A stretch of DNA of 48,521 nucleotides from Candidatus Omnitrophota bacterium (GCA_016197155.1 JACPWF010000003.1:1-48521); one strand, 5' to 3'. Shown: positions 8,279-17,552, numbered from the stretch's first letter. Program-made: numbers and translations. Notes: generated from the letters alone by a model not told the origin.

Positions 8279-10957
8279 TTATATCGGATTCATGTCGAGC
8301 CAGTTCGGCCCCGCCTTCACCGAGACGTCCATCGGGACCTTGAACTCGGCGGCCCCCGTCATTTCCTCTTTGACCAGGCCCACAAGCTTCCGCGTCTCGG
8401 ACCGGGGCGCCTCGAACAAAAGTTCGTCGTGCACCTGGAGGATCATCCGCGAGCGGAGTCCCTCTTTTTCGAGCCGCGCCGCGATCCGGTTCATCGCGAT
8501 CTTGATGATGTCGCTCGCGGTGCCCTGGAGCGGCGCGTTGATCGCGGTGCGCTCGGCGAAACTTTTCAGCCGCGGGTCCCTCGACGCGATCTCGGGAATG
8601 TAGCGGCGGCGGTCAAAAAAAGTGGCGACGTACCCGTTTTTCCGCGCGAACTCGATCGTCCCGTCCAGATATTTTTTCACCTTTGGGTAACGGTCGAAAT
8701 AGGCCTTGATGAAATCCCGCGCCGCGTCGAGCGAAATCCCCAGGCCCTTCGACAGGCTGAACGGTCCCATTCCGTAGAGGATGCCGAAATTCACGGTCTT
8801 GGCCGAATTTCTCATTTCGTCGGTGACGCCCTTGAGCGGCACGTTGAAAATCAGGCTCGCGGTGTGGCGGTGAATGTCCTGCCCTTCCCGAAACGCGCGG
8901 ATCAAATTTTCATCCCCGGAAAAATGCGCGAGAACCCGGAGCTCGATCTGGGAATAATCCGCCGACACCAGGCACCGGTCTTTCGATCCGGCGACGAACG
9001 CGCGGCGGATCCGCCGGCCCTCCTCGGTCCGGACCGGAATATTCTGCAGGTTCGGGTCGCTCGAAGAAAGCCGGCCCGTCGCGGTCACCGTCTGGTTGAA
9101 ACTCGTGTGAACGCGGTGTGTCCGGGGATTGACCAGAAGCGGCAGCGCGTCCACGTAGGTCGATTTCAGCTTCGAAAGTTCTCTGAATTTTAAAATCTCT
9201 CGGGGAAGCGGATGAACTTCGGAAAGCTCTGAGAGCACCTCGACGTTCGTGGATGCGCCAGTCTTGGTCTTTTTTACCACAGGAAGGCGCAGTTTTTCAA
9301 ATAAAATTTCACTGAGCTGTTTCGGCGAATGGATATTGAACTCCTGCCCGGCCTGCTTGTGAATGTCGCGCGTCAGCGCGGCGAGCTGTTTTTCCATCTC
9401 CGAGGAAAATTCTTTCAAAAGTTTTTGATCGATCGCGACCCCCGCGGCCTCCATTTCGGCCAAGACCGGCACGAGCGGCATCTCGATTTTTTCGAAGAGC
9501 GCCGTGAGGCCCTCGGCGTCTCCGAGTTTTTTTCCCAAAATTTTGGCGAGACGCTGTGTGACATCGCTGTCCTGACAGCCGTAGGGGTAAACTTTTTCAA
9601 GCTCGACGTCCGCCATGTTGATCCGGCCGCGGCCGCCGCCGATGAGTTCCTCAATCGGCGTGATGCGGACTCCCAGGTGTTCCATCGCGATGTCGTCGAG
9701 GTTGTGATTGGGCTTGGCGGTGTCGAGGCAGTAGGAGGCGATCATCGTGTCAAACGCGATGCCCTTGAGGCCGATCCCGAAATTTTTCAGGATCAGGTAC
9801 TCGTATTTCAAATTCTGGCCGATCTTCCGGATGCGGCCGTCTTCAAATAATTTTTTCAAGGCCCCGAGCGAAGTCCCGGCGTCGAGCGCGCCCCCCTTGC
9901 CTTTTTTGAAAGCGGCGTAAAAGGCCTCGCGGTCGCCGAAGGAAAACGAAATGCCGATCGGCTCCGCCAAAAGCGGGTCCGTGCCGGTGGTCTCAAAATC
10001 AAACGTCCACTCTTTTTTTTCGGACAATTTTTTCACGAGCGCGCGAAAGGCCCCGGCGTCGTTCACGAGCGTGTAGCGGAGAGCCTTGTCATCGGAATTT
10101 TTTTCCTCGGCGTCCGGCAAGTTTTTCAAAAACGCCCTGAACTCGAGCCGCTTGTAGATTTCGACGAGCGCCGGGACGTCCGGCTCGCGGCGTTTCACGG
10201 CCTCGGCTTCAAACGCGAGCGGCACCTCCTCGTGCGCCCGCGCCAGCTCCCGCGACAAAAACGCCTGGTCTTTGTATTTTTCGAGATTGTGTTTCAGCGC
10301 CTCTCCTTTAATTTTTGAAAGATTCCCGTAAACGCCGTCGAGCGACCCAAACTCGACCATGAGTCGTGAAGCGGTTTTCTCCCCGATGCCGGGCACGCCG
10401 GGAATGTTGTCCGAGGCGTCGCCCATGAGCGCCATGAGGTCGACGACGGCCTCGGGCCCCACGCCGTAGCGTTTTTTCACGGCCGCCGCGTCGTAAATGA
10501 AATTTTCCTTTTGCGGATTCAGGACCTTGATCTTTTTGTTCACCAGCTGAAGCGCGTCTTTGTCGCCGGTGACGATGAAGATCTCGTGGCCCGCCTTTTC
10601 GAGTTTCCGGGCGAGGGTCGCGATCACGTCGTCGGCCTCGTAGCCTTCTTTCTCAAAAATGGGAATCCGCATTGCGCGGACCACTTCTTTAATCACCGGC
10701 ATCTGGCTCACCAGGTCCTCCGGCATCGGCTGGCGCTGGATCTTATAGTCCTCGTAGCGCTTGTGCCGGAACGTGGGGCCCTTCAAATCAAAGGTGAGGG
10801 CGACCCCCTCGGGCCGGATTTCCTTTAAGAGGCGCTCGAGGATCGCGACAAAACCGAACACGGCGTTGGTCGGCTCGCCTTTCGATGTGCGCAGCGAGGG
10901 GATGGCGTAAAACGCGCGGTAGCAAAAGGAATTGCCGTCAACCAGAATGATTTTCAT
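8279..10957 (-). CDS. polA: DNA polymerase I
   Basis: PolA fills gaps and removes primers in replication and repair. The 892 residues contain all three domains. The 5'-3' exonuclease (about 1-290) has GYEADDVIATLA, a GDKDALQLV segment and an H3TH region. The 3'-5' exonuclease (about 300-480) has FDFETTG with Asp320 and Glu322. The polymerase (about 490-892) has DYSQIELRVLAHFSGD, the O-helix KTVNFGILYGMG and the palm motif LQVHDELLFE. The second exonuclease motif reads NLKYEYL, with Glu where Asp is usual. It is followed by the glgA leader structure. Confidence 0.97.
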   Translation of the reverse strand: MKIILVDGNSFCYRAFYAIPSLRTSKGEPTNAVFGFVAILERLLKEIRPEGVALTFDLKGPTFRHKRYEDYKIQRQPMPEDLVSQMPVIKEVVRAMRIPIFEKEGYEADDVIATLARKLEKAGHEIFIVTGDKDALQLVNKKIKVLNPQKENFIYDAAAVKKRYGVGPEAVVDLMALMGDASDNIPGVPGIGEKTASRLMVEFGSLDGVYGNLSKIKGEALKHNLEKYKDQAFLSRELARAHEEVPLAFEAEAVKRREPDVPALVEIYKRLEFRAFLKNLPDAEEKNSDDKALRYTLVNDAGAFRALVKKLSEKKEWTFDFETTGTDPLLAEPIGISFSFGDREAFYAAFKKGKGGALDAGTSLGALKKLFEDGRIRKIGQNLKYEYLILKNFGIGLKGIAFDTMIASYCLDTAKPNHNLDDIAMEHLGVRITPIEELIGGGRGRINMADVELEKVYPYGCQDSDVTQRLAKILGKKLGDAEGLTALFEKIEMPLVPVLAEMEAAGVAIDQKLLKEFSSEMEKQLAALTRDIHKQAGQEFNIHSPKQLSEILFEKLRLPVVKKTKTGASTNVEVLSELSEVHPLPREILKFRELSKLKSTYVDALPLLVNPRTHRVHTSFNQTVTATGRLSSSDPNLQNIPVRTEEGRRIRRAFVAGSKDRCLVSADYSQIELRVLAHFSGDENLIRAFREGQDIHRHTASLIFNVPLKGVTDEMRNSAKTVNFGILYGMGPFSLSKGLGISLDAARDFIKAYFDRYPKVKKYLDGTIEFARKNGYVATFFDRRRYIPEIASRDPRLKSFAERTAINAPLQGTASDIIKIAMNRIAARLEKEGLRSRMILQVHDELLFEAPRSETRKLVGLVKEEMTGAAEFKVPMDVSVKAGPNWLDMNPI

Positions 10958-10969
10958 TGAAATGGATTT

Positions 10970-11338
10970 TTAAGAAGAAAGGATAAAATAAAAAAGTACG
11001 ACCACGATCACCGCGCAAATCACGTAAAAATCATTGAAATACCAGAAATCGCGCCACTTCTCGAGAACGGTGGGTCTGGCCACCGTGCTTTTGTGTGAAA
11101 AATATGGCTCGATCTTCGGGAAAAGTTCGCGCTGGATCCGCCACCTGTTTTTCAGGCCCTCGATGTCTTTTTTCCGAAGGCGCAGGAAGGCCCCGGCCAC
11201 CGTGTGACGCGGGATCTGATGGCGCGCGACAAGCCCGCGAAGTTCCTCCTCGCTGATTTCGAGAAGTGCCGCGGCCTCGCGGACGCTTAAGTGTTGCTCT
11301 TCGGCGGCGTCCGGATGGGGCTTGGTTTTTTCCGTCAT
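10970..11338 (-). CDS. Membrane-anchored helix-turn-helix protein
   Basis: This protein has 122 residues. Residues 17-65 form a MerR/excisionase-like helix-turn-helix unit (LSVREAAALLEISEEELRGL, then FLRLRKKDIEGL), a fold that normally binds DNA or sets up cofactor contacts. A basic linker leads to a single hydrophobic segment at about residues 102-120, which ends the protein, so it should be a tail-anchored membrane protein with the HTH in the cytoplasm. It overlaps the tsaD stop by four bases and precedes polA by 12. I recall similar small proteins from uncultured diderm lineages but know no function. Confidence 0.8.
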   Translation of the reverse strand: MTEKTKPHPDAAEEQHLSVREAAALLEISEEELRGLVARHQIPRHTVAGAFLRLRKKDIEGLKNRWRIQRELFPKIEPYFSHKSTVARPTVLEKWRDFWYFNDFYVICAVIVVVLFYFILSS

Positions 11339-12348
11339 TGAAAGGAGTCCCGTTTCGAGAAATCGGAATAAGCCGCCATGTCCGGGGGACTGGTTTGGCC
11401 GATCCGGTAAAGGGCGGCCCCGAGCCCCGCGATCATCGCGGCGTTGTCCTGGCAGAGGGCCGTCTTCGGAAAAACAACGTTCAGCGATTCTTTTTCGGCC
11501 GCGGTTTTAAATTTTTCCCGCAGGCGCGTGTTGGCGCTCACCCCGCCGCCGACCACCACGTTTTTCAGCCTGTTCTCTCCGGCCGCGCGGACAGTCTTTT
11601 TGACGAGCGTGTCGCAGACGGCCTCCTGAAAACCGGCGCAGATTTCTTTTTTGATTTTGAGACCCAGAGGTTTCTTCAATTCCCGCGTCCGGTAAAAAAC
11701 GGCTGTTTTGATCCCGCTAAAACTGAAATCGAGCGAATGGGTCGAAAGAAAAGGCCGCGTGAAAAAAAATTTCTTCGTGTCTTCGCCGCGGCTTAAGCGG
11801 TCTATTGCTGGACCCCCAGGATACCCCAAACCCAGGATTTTTGCAACTTTGTCAAATGCCTCCCCCGCCGCGTCGTCGATCGTGCGGCCCAGGATTTGGA
11901 CGTGCGCGGGCGAATTCATCCTGAGAAGCATCGTGTGGCCGCCGGAGACGACCAGGCCCAGGCAGGGAAATTTTAAATCCGCCGACAAAAACCCCGCGTG
12001 GACGTGCGCCAGGACGTGATCGACGCCGATGAGCGGTTTTTTTAAGACCCACGCGAGCGTCTTGGCCGCCGAAAGGCCCACCAGCAGCGAACCCATGAGG
12101 CCGGGGCCCTGCGTCACGGCCACGAGATCGATGTCGATCAGGGAAACCTTTGCTTTTTTGAGAGAGGCGTCCAGGCATTCCAAGATCGACCCCACGTGCG
12201 AGCGCGACGCGATCTCGGGGACCACGCCGCCGTATTTTTTGTGTTCGGAAAGACTGGAAAACACGACATTCGAGAGAATGGTCTTGCCGTTTTTCACGAC
12301 CGCGGCGGCCGTTTCATCGCAGGAGGTTTCGATCCCGAGCGTGATCAC
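11335..12348 (-). CDS. tsaD: tRNA N6-adenosine threonylcarbamoyltransferase
   Basis: TsaD moves threonylcarbamoyl onto A37 of ANN-decoding tRNAs, together with TsaB and TsaE (not in this window). The 337-residue ASKHA-fold protein opens with GIETSCDET, has the metal-binding HVLAHVHAG motif near residue 110, the VSGGHT phosphate loop, a YPGGPAIDRLS stretch and VVVGGGVSANTRLR near residue 260. The length is normal. It lies between a divergent polysaccharide deacetylase and the HTH protein, with four-base overlaps on both sides. Confidence 0.96.
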   Translation of the reverse strand: MITLGIETSCDETAAAVVKNGKTILSNVVFSSLSEHKKYGGVVPEIASRSHVGSILECLDASLKKAKVSLIDIDLVAVTQGPGLMGSLLVGLSAAKTLAWVLKKPLIGVDHVLAHVHAGFLSADLKFPCLGLVVSGGHTMLLRMNSPAHVQILGRTIDDAAGEAFDKVAKILGLGYPGGPAIDRLSRGEDTKKFFFTRPFLSTHSLDFSFSGIKTAVFYRTRELKKPLGLKIKKEICAGFQEAVCDTLVKKTVRAAGENRLKNVVVGGGVSANTRLREKFKTAAEKESLNVVFPKTALCQDNAAMIAGLGAALYRIGQTSPPDMAAYSDFSKRDSFQ

Positions 12349-13184
12349 TCCAATAATTCCTTCACCAGCACGAGCCTCACTCCCGCCCTTTCGATCTCCG
12401 GCGCCATTTCCTTGATCGCTTCGAGCGTGGCTTTTTTGTCGTGGCCGATCACGACCACCCGGCCGCGTGCGAGCGCCGCTTTCGCGGCCTTGCGCAGTTC
12501 GCGTTCGACGGCGGCCAGATGAGGATCGTTGTCTATAAAAACGTCCCGCCGCGCGAAACGCACCCCGAGCGATTGGGCGACGCGCCAGCCCACGGTTTTC
12601 GGAATGACATTGCTGTCGACGAAGAAAAGATTCTTCTCCTTCAGATGCGCGATCACGGCCTGCATCACGCGCCGGTCGCTCGTGGCGGCCGAACCCATGT
12701 GATTGTTCACGCCTTCGGCGTGCGGCACGCTGTCGAGCGCCTCATCGAGGGCGCGGGTGATCTGGCTGTCGCTGAAGTTCACCATGATCGTTTGGGGCTC
12801 AAGCGGTTCATTGCGGCCTTCCGGCTCCATCGGCATGTGGAGCATGACGCCGAGGCCTTTCGAAAAAGCCTCGTCGGCAATCCGGCGGCTGTGCGCCAGG
12901 TGCGGCAAGATAGAAACGGTGAGCGGGCGGTGGATTTGGATCGCGTCGGAAAGGAGCGGAAAATTATTCCCCCAATCATCAAGGATGATCGCCATCTTCG
13001 CCTCCGGCGCGGCCTTGGGCGCCGGGCGGGCGACGGGTTTTCCGGGCCGGACATTTTCCAAAAGGATGGGGCGCGGCAAATGCCGAAGCACGGTGCCGGG
13101 CCGCGTGGGCGCGCAGGAACGGACCACAAAAAATGTGACGATGATGACGAATACAATGGCTAAAACAATTTTGACAATACGCAT
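12345..13184 (-). CDS. Divergent polysaccharide deacetylase family protein
   Basis: The 279-residue protein begins with a basic residue and a hydrophobic stretch (residues 3-22) that looks like a signal anchor. A Pro-rich linker follows, then from about residue 67 the divergent polysaccharide deacetylase domain (the YibQ/DUF610 group): AIILDDWGNN, LTVSILPHLAHS, MLHMPMEP and GVNNHMGSAAT carry the Asp and His residues expected for a metal site. Family members are thought to act on periplasmic or cell-wall polysaccharide, but the substrate is unproven. A CGGGTATCAGG repeat fragment lies just upstream of its start. Confidence 0.88.
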   Translation of the reverse strand: MRIVKIVLAIVFVIIVTFFVVRSCAPTRPGTVLRHLPRPILLENVRPGKPVARPAPKAAPEAKMAIILDDWGNNFPLLSDAIQIHRPLTVSILPHLAHSRRIADEAFSKGLGVMLHMPMEPEGRNEPLEPQTIMVNFSDSQITRALDEALDSVPHAEGVNNHMGSAATSDRRVMQAVIAHLKEKNLFFVDSNVIPKTVGWRVAQSLGVRFARRDVFIDNDPHLAAVERELRKAAKAALARGRVVVIGHDKKATLEAIKEMAPEIERAGVRLVLVKELLE

Positions 13185-13191
13185 GTGAAAA

Positions 13192-13207
13192 CGGGTATCA
13201 GGACGTC
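13192..13207. repeat. Solitary copy of the CGGGTATCAGGAC repeat end
   Basis: The 16 bases CGGGTATCAGGACGTC at the 3' end of gatB match CGGGTATCAGGACATC at the start of the inverted repeat field at 24516, with one mismatch. The copy covers the gatB stop codon. Confidence 0.45.
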
Positions 13208-14637
13208 CTATCCGCCTTTAACTTTCTCCTTATTAATTCCTGAACCCGGCCCGGGTTGGCCTTGCCCCGGCTTTTGCGCATCACCTGGCCCACGAGAAAC
13301 ATGGCCGCCGTTTCTTTGCCCGATTTGAAATCGTCCACGACTTTCGGATGCTCCTTCAAAACCTGAACGACCCACTCTTCGAGCGATGGGTCGTCGGAGA
13401 CCTGCGCCAGTCCCTTTTCTTTCAGGATCGCCTCGGGCGCGCGGCCCGTCTCGGCCATTTCGGGAAATATTTTTTCCTTCGCGACCTGAAGGCTCACCTT
13501 TCCCTCTTTGACGAGATTCGCCGCGGCGGAAAGGAGCGCCGGCGTCAATTTCAAATCCTCGATCGCCTTGCCTTTTTCATTGAGATAGGAAAAAACCGGG
13601 CCGGTGATCCAATTGGCGACGGTTTTATTGTCGCGCGCGATCCGCGCGGCCTCCTCAAACAGTTCCGCGATTTTCAAATCCTGCGTCAGAAGCCCCGCGT
13701 CGTAGGCCGAGAGCCGGTACTCCCTGACAAACCGCTCTTTTTTTTCGGCGGGAAGCTCGGGCAGGGCCTTTCTCTCCTTTTCAATTTCCTCCGCGCTCAC
13801 CGAAAACGGCACGAGGTCCGGCTCCGGAAAATAACGGTAGTCGTGCGCCTCTTCCTTTGAGCGCATGGTGAATGTTTTTTGCCTGGCCTCGTCCCACAGG
13901 CGCGTTTCCTGAAAAAGCGGCTCGCCTTTTTCCAGCGCCTCGGACTGCCGGCGGATTTCGTATTGGATCGCGAGTTTCACGGCCCTGAAAGAATTTAAAT
14001 TTTTAATCTCCACTTTTTTCCCGAGCGGATCGGAGGCGGTTTTGCGCACCGACACGTTCGCGTCACAGCGCAGGTGCCCTTTTTCCATATCGCAGTCGGA
14101 GACGCCGATCGCTTTTAGGATCGCCTTCAAACCGGTCAAATAAATAACGGCCTCCTCCGCGCTCTCCAAATCCGGCTCGCTCACGATCTCCGCCAGCGGC
14201 GTGCCGGCGCGGTTTAAATCCACGTGGCTCGTGTCCGGCGACTGGTCATGGATCAATTTTCCCGCGTCTTCCTCCAGGTGCAGGCGGTTCAGGCGGATTT
14301 TTTTTATTTTTTCACCGGAGGCGATTTCGATGAATCCCCCCTGCCCGAGCGGCGCGGCATACTGGGAAATCTGATAAGCCTTGGGCAGGTCGGGATAAAA
14401 ATAATTTTTCCGGTCGAAACGGATCACCGCCGAAGGCGTCCCCTTCAAAGCCAGCACCGCGCGCAGGCCGAGGCGAAACACTTCGCGGTTTAAAACCGGC
14501 AGGACCCCCGGCAGGCCCAGACACACGGGACACGCGCGGCTGTTGGGCGGCGCGCCGAATTCGACCGCGCACGCGCAAAAAATCTTCGTGCGCGTGGCCA
14601 GCTGGGTGTGCACTTCCAGGCCGATGGTCGGGATCAT
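13198..14637 (-). CDS. gatB: Asp-tRNA(Asn)/Glu-tRNA(Gln) amidotransferase subunit B
   Basis: GatB phosphorylates mischarged Glu-tRNA(Gln) or Asp-tRNA(Asn) within the GatCAB complex. The 479-residue protein opens with IGLEVHTQLATRTKIFC and carries the four zinc cysteines in KIFCACAVEFG and ACPVCLGLPG. It has the YFYPDLPKAYQISQY and HLEEDAGKL active-site motifs and a C-terminal Yqey-like tail domain (about 330-479). The start overlaps gatA by four bases. All three subunits are here in the order gatC-gatA-gatB, so this organism probably makes Gln-tRNA and/or Asn-tRNA indirectly. Confidence 0.97.
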   Translation of the reverse strand: MIPTIGLEVHTQLATRTKIFCACAVEFGAPPNSRACPVCLGLPGVLPVLNREVFRLGLRAVLALKGTPSAVIRFDRKNYFYPDLPKAYQISQYAAPLGQGGFIEIASGEKIKKIRLNRLHLEEDAGKLIHDQSPDTSHVDLNRAGTPLAEIVSEPDLESAEEAVIYLTGLKAILKAIGVSDCDMEKGHLRCDANVSVRKTASDPLGKKVEIKNLNSFRAVKLAIQYEIRRQSEALEKGEPLFQETRLWDEARQKTFTMRSKEEAHDYRYFPEPDLVPFSVSAEEIEKERKALPELPAEKKERFVREYRLSAYDAGLLTQDLKIAELFEEAARIARDNKTVANWITGPVFSYLNEKGKAIEDLKLTPALLSAAANLVKEGKVSLQVAKEKIFPEMAETGRAPEAILKEKGLAQVSDDPSLEEWVVQVLKEHPKVVDDFKSGKETAAMFLVGQVMRKSRGKANPGRVQELIRRKLKADRTS

Positions 14638-16100
14638 TCTTTCACATTCCCCAATTTTTTGTGAAAATCCGTGTGTTGTTCGAAGGCATGCGCGACCTGA
14701 AAAAGCGCCGCCTCGTCAAAGGGTTTGGCCATGAACTGGAGCCCGATCGGCAGGGGTTTGCCCGCGCGCTCCTCGATGCCGCAAGGGATCGAGATCGCCG
14801 GCACGCCCGCCAGGTTCGCCGAGATCGTGTAAATGTCCGAAAGGTACATCTCGACGGGGTCCGTGGATTTTTCGCCCAATTTAAACGCGGTCGACGGCGA
14901 GGTGGGCGTGAGAAGCACATCCACCTGTTTAAACGCCTCGTCAAAATCATTTTTAATTTTCGTCCGCACCTTCATCGCGCGCAGATAATACGCGTCGTAG
15001 TAACCGCTCGACAAACTGTAGGTCCCGAGGATAATTCTTCTTTTGGCCTCCGCGCCGAAACCCTCCCCGCGCGTTTTTTCGTACATCTCGAGAAGATTTT
15101 TTCCGCCCCTGTGGCGAAATCCAAAGCGGACGCCGTCGAAGCGCGCGAGATTGGAGCTGGCCTCCGAGGGCGCGATGATGTAATAGGTGCTCGCCGCGTA
15201 GGCGGTGTGCGGCAGGGACACCTCGCGGCACGACGCGCCGAGCCGCTCGAGCACGCGCACCGCGTCCTCACGCACCGCTTTTTGCACGGCGGGACTGATG
15301 CCGCTTTGGCCGGAACCGGACGAAAGGTATTCCCTGGGGATGCCGATCTTCATTCCTTTAATGGGCCGTCCCAAAACCTCCGGATAATCCGGCACCGGCA
15401 GATTCGCCGAGGTCGAATCCTTGGGGTCATGGCCGGCCAGGACCCCCAAAAGGAGCGCGGCGTCGCGCACGTCTTTGGTGATCGGCCCGATCTGATCGAG
15501 ACTCGAGGCGAATGCGACGAGGCCATAGCGCGACACGCGGCCGTAAGTGGGCTTGATCCCGACCACGCCGCAAAGCGAGGCCGGCTGACGGATCGAGCCG
15601 CCGGTGTCGGAGCCGAGCGCGGCGATCGCCGTGTGATCGGCCACACAAGCCGCCGAGCCGCCGCTTGAGCCGCCCGGCACGCGCCCGGGGTCGCGCGGAT
15701 TCCGCGTCGGCCCGTAAAAAGAAGTCTCACAGCTGGAACCAAACGCGAACTCGTCCATGTTCGTGCGTCCGCAGATCACGGCCCCCGCCGCCAGAAGTTT
15801 TTCAATCACAGTCGCGTGATACGGAGAAATGAACCCCTGAAGAATTTTGGAGGCGCAGGTGATTTCCTCATCGGCGACACAGATATTGTCCTTCACGGCA
15901 ATCGGCACCCCCCAAAGCGGCGCGTCTTTCGACACATCGCGGCGGCGCGCTCTTGACGGATCAAATTGAATGTAGGCGCGCGTCCTCGCGTCCTTGGCGC
16001 GCACGGCCTCGCCCAAAGATTTTAGCGTCTCGTCGGGCGCGCATTTTTTTTCTTTGTAAAGGGCGGAAAGCTGAGAAGCGGTTTTTTCGGAGAGGATCAC
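14634..16100 (-). CDS. gatA: Asp-tRNA(Asn)/Glu-tRNA(Gln) amidotransferase subunit A
   Basis: GatA hydrolyses glutamine and passes ammonia to GatB. The amidase-signature triad is visible: Lys70 in VPIAVKDN and the cis-Ser/Ser pair in GGSSGGSAA and GSDTGGSIRQPA. The start was chosen at GTG 16100, ten bases after the gatC stop. It gives 488 residues, the usual GatA length, with the normal SEKTASQLSALYKEK N-terminus. The frame stays open for 135 bases further upstream across gatC, but that stretch has no GatA character. No strong Shine-Dalgarno is seen, so it is probably translated by coupling to gatC. Confidence 0.95.
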   Translation of the reverse strand: MILSEKTASQLSALYKEKKCAPDETLKSLGEAVRAKDARTRAYIQFDPSRARRRDVSKDAPLWGVPIAVKDNICVADEEITCASKILQGFISPYHATVIEKLLAAGAVICGRTNMDEFAFGSSCETSFYGPTRNPRDPGRVPGGSSGGSAACVADHTAIAALGSDTGGSIRQPASLCGVVGIKPTYGRVSRYGLVAFASSLDQIGPITKDVRDAALLLGVLAGHDPKDSTSANLPVPDYPEVLGRPIKGMKIGIPREYLSSGSGQSGISPAVQKAVREDAVRVLERLGASCREVSLPHTAYAASTYYIIAPSEASSNLARFDGVRFGFRHRGGKNLLEMYEKTRGEGFGAEAKRRIILGTYSLSSGYYDAYYLRAMKVRTKIKNDFDEAFKQVDVLLTPTSPSTAFKLGEKSTDPVEMYLSDIYTISANLAGVPAISIPCGIEERAGKPLPIGLQFMAKPFDEAALFQVAHAFEQHTDFHKKLGNVKE

Positions 16101-16110
16101 GGCGGGTTTT

Positions 16111-16407
16111 TTAGGATTTATCCTCGATGATCTTGGGCACTTCGAAAAAATTTCCGCGCGATCCGGGAGAGCGTTTGATGAACGCCTCGAGCGCCGCTCC
16201 GTCAAAGGCCTCGGGCTTGTCCTCGCGGAAGACATTCGACAGCGAAAGAGGATGGCTCGTGGGCTCCACCCCCTCGATCTTGACGGCTTTCAGGCTCTCA
16301 ATGAAATCCAAAATCCGCGCCACCTGCGGCTCGAGCGTTTTAAGCTCGGCGTCCGTCAGATGAAGCCGCGCCAGGCGCGCGACAGGCCTTAGATCGATCG
16401 GAGTCAC
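16111..16407 (-). CDS. gatC: Asp-tRNA(Asn)/Glu-tRNA(Gln) amidotransferase subunit C
   Basis: GatC is the small belt-like subunit that holds GatA and GatB together. The 98-residue protein has the family pattern VARLARLHLTDAELKTLEPQ, then ILDFIESLKAVKIEGVEPT, HPLSLSNVFREDKPE and a C-terminal NFFEVPKIIE. It overlaps the rnd stop by four bases, so the gat genes follow rnd on one message. Confidence 0.95.
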   Translation of the reverse strand: MTPIDLRPVARLARLHLTDAELKTLEPQVARILDFIESLKAVKIEGVEPTSHPLSLSNVFREDKPEAFDGAALEAFIKRSPGSRGNFFEVPKIIEDKS

Positions 16408-17552
16408 CGCATCGCCTCTTCCGTGGGATCGATTATATCAAAAACCTTCAAAATCTTCCCCCCAAAAACCTCCGCCTGCCAGGGCAGGAGACAACCCGCG
16501 CGCCGCAAATCCTCCCCATTTTTCGGAGACGCCGTGATGACGGTCTCGAGCGAGGCGTTGTTCGCCAAAAGGCTCGGATGAATATTGAGCTCGGACGCCA
16601 GGATTTGTCTCTGGGCCTTCAGTTCGTCCAGAATTTTATTCTCCTTTTCGCCCCATTTTTTGTAGGGGGTTTTGTGTTTGGCCAAAAAAGGTTTGGGCGC
16701 GGGCAGGGTGTCCATTTTTTGAATGAGGGCGTTCAGCGCCTCGCGGTGTTCGCCTTTCACGTTCCTCGGCGCGTCCGGCATGAGCGCCACGTCCTGCGTG
16801 GGGTGCGCGTCGGCCCACTGGGCGATGTCGACGAGCGTTTCGGATTGAATGACCTTGAACGGCGGCCGGTCCCGCCGAGCGGCCTGTTCCTCCCTCCATT
16901 CCCAGAGCGCCTTCACGAGCGCGAGCCCCCGGCCCTTCATGGCCTTCGAGCCCTTCATCCGCCAATTTTCTTTTTTATCGTCCGTGGGAACCGCCGTCGC
17001 GGTCTCGATCAATTTCGCGCAAAACTGCCGGTGCCACTCGGTCCGCCCTTTTTCCGCGAGTTCCTTTTCCATGATCTCGCGGATGGTCTTCAAATAATGC
17101 GTGTCGTTGGCCGCGTATTCGAGAAGCTCGGGCCCGAGCGGGCGCACGGACCAGTCGGCCTTCTGGCTTTTTTTGGAAAGGGTCACGTCGCAATGAATCT
17201 TCGCCAGGTCCGCGAGGCCCTGATGCGGATAACCCAACACTTGCGCCGCGATCACCGTGTCGAAAACCTCTTTCGGCTTCCACGCGAAGAAACGGTGAAG
17301 GATCCGGATGTCAAAATCCGCGCCGTGAAGGATGAGCGGCTTTTGGCTCAATAGTTGAAGGAGCCCGCCCAGTTCGATGGCCGCCAAGGGATCGATTACA
17401 AAATCATCCGAGGGGGTGCTCACCTGCACGAGGCACAATTTTTCAATGTAGTGATGCAGGCTGTCGGCCTCGGTGTCGACGGCGGCCCAGGGCGAAGCGG
17501 CGATGAGGGCCGTCGCCTCCTCCAGGGCGGATGGGGAATCAACCAGTCGCAC
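16404..17552 (-). CDS. rnd: Ribonuclease D
   Basis: RNase D trims the 3' ends of tRNAs and other stable RNAs. The 382-residue protein has a DEDD exonuclease domain with Asp26 and Glu28 in AVDTEADSLHH, a second Asp in LILHGADFDI and the YAANDTHYL motif (Tyr and Asp). From about residue 205 an HRDC domain follows (ALVKALWEWREEQAARRDRP). The C-terminal part resembles a second HRDC-like region. It overlaps rfbC by 14 bases and gatC by four. Confidence 0.93.
   Translation of the reverse strand: MRLVDSPSALEEATALIAASPWAAVDTEADSLHHYIEKLCLVQVSTPSDDFVIDPLAAIELGGLLQLLSQKPLILHGADFDIRILHRFFAWKPKEVFDTVIAAQVLGYPHQGLADLAKIHCDVTLSKKSQKADWSVRPLGPELLEYAANDTHYLKTIREIMEKELAEKGRTEWHRQFCAKLIETATAVPTDDKKENWRMKGSKAMKGRGLALVKALWEWREEQAARRDRPPFKVIQSETLVDIAQWADAHPTQDVALMPDAPRNVKGEHREALNALIQKMDTLPAPKPFLAKHKTPYKKWGEKENKILDELKAQRQILASELNIHPSLLANNASLETVITASPKNGEDLRRAGCLLPWQAEVFGGKILKVFDIIDPTEEAMR

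Noticed and set aside
15668-16235. N-terminal extension of gatA across gatC
   Set aside because: The part before 16100 is an out-of-frame reading of gatC; the family N-terminus begins at GTG 16100.
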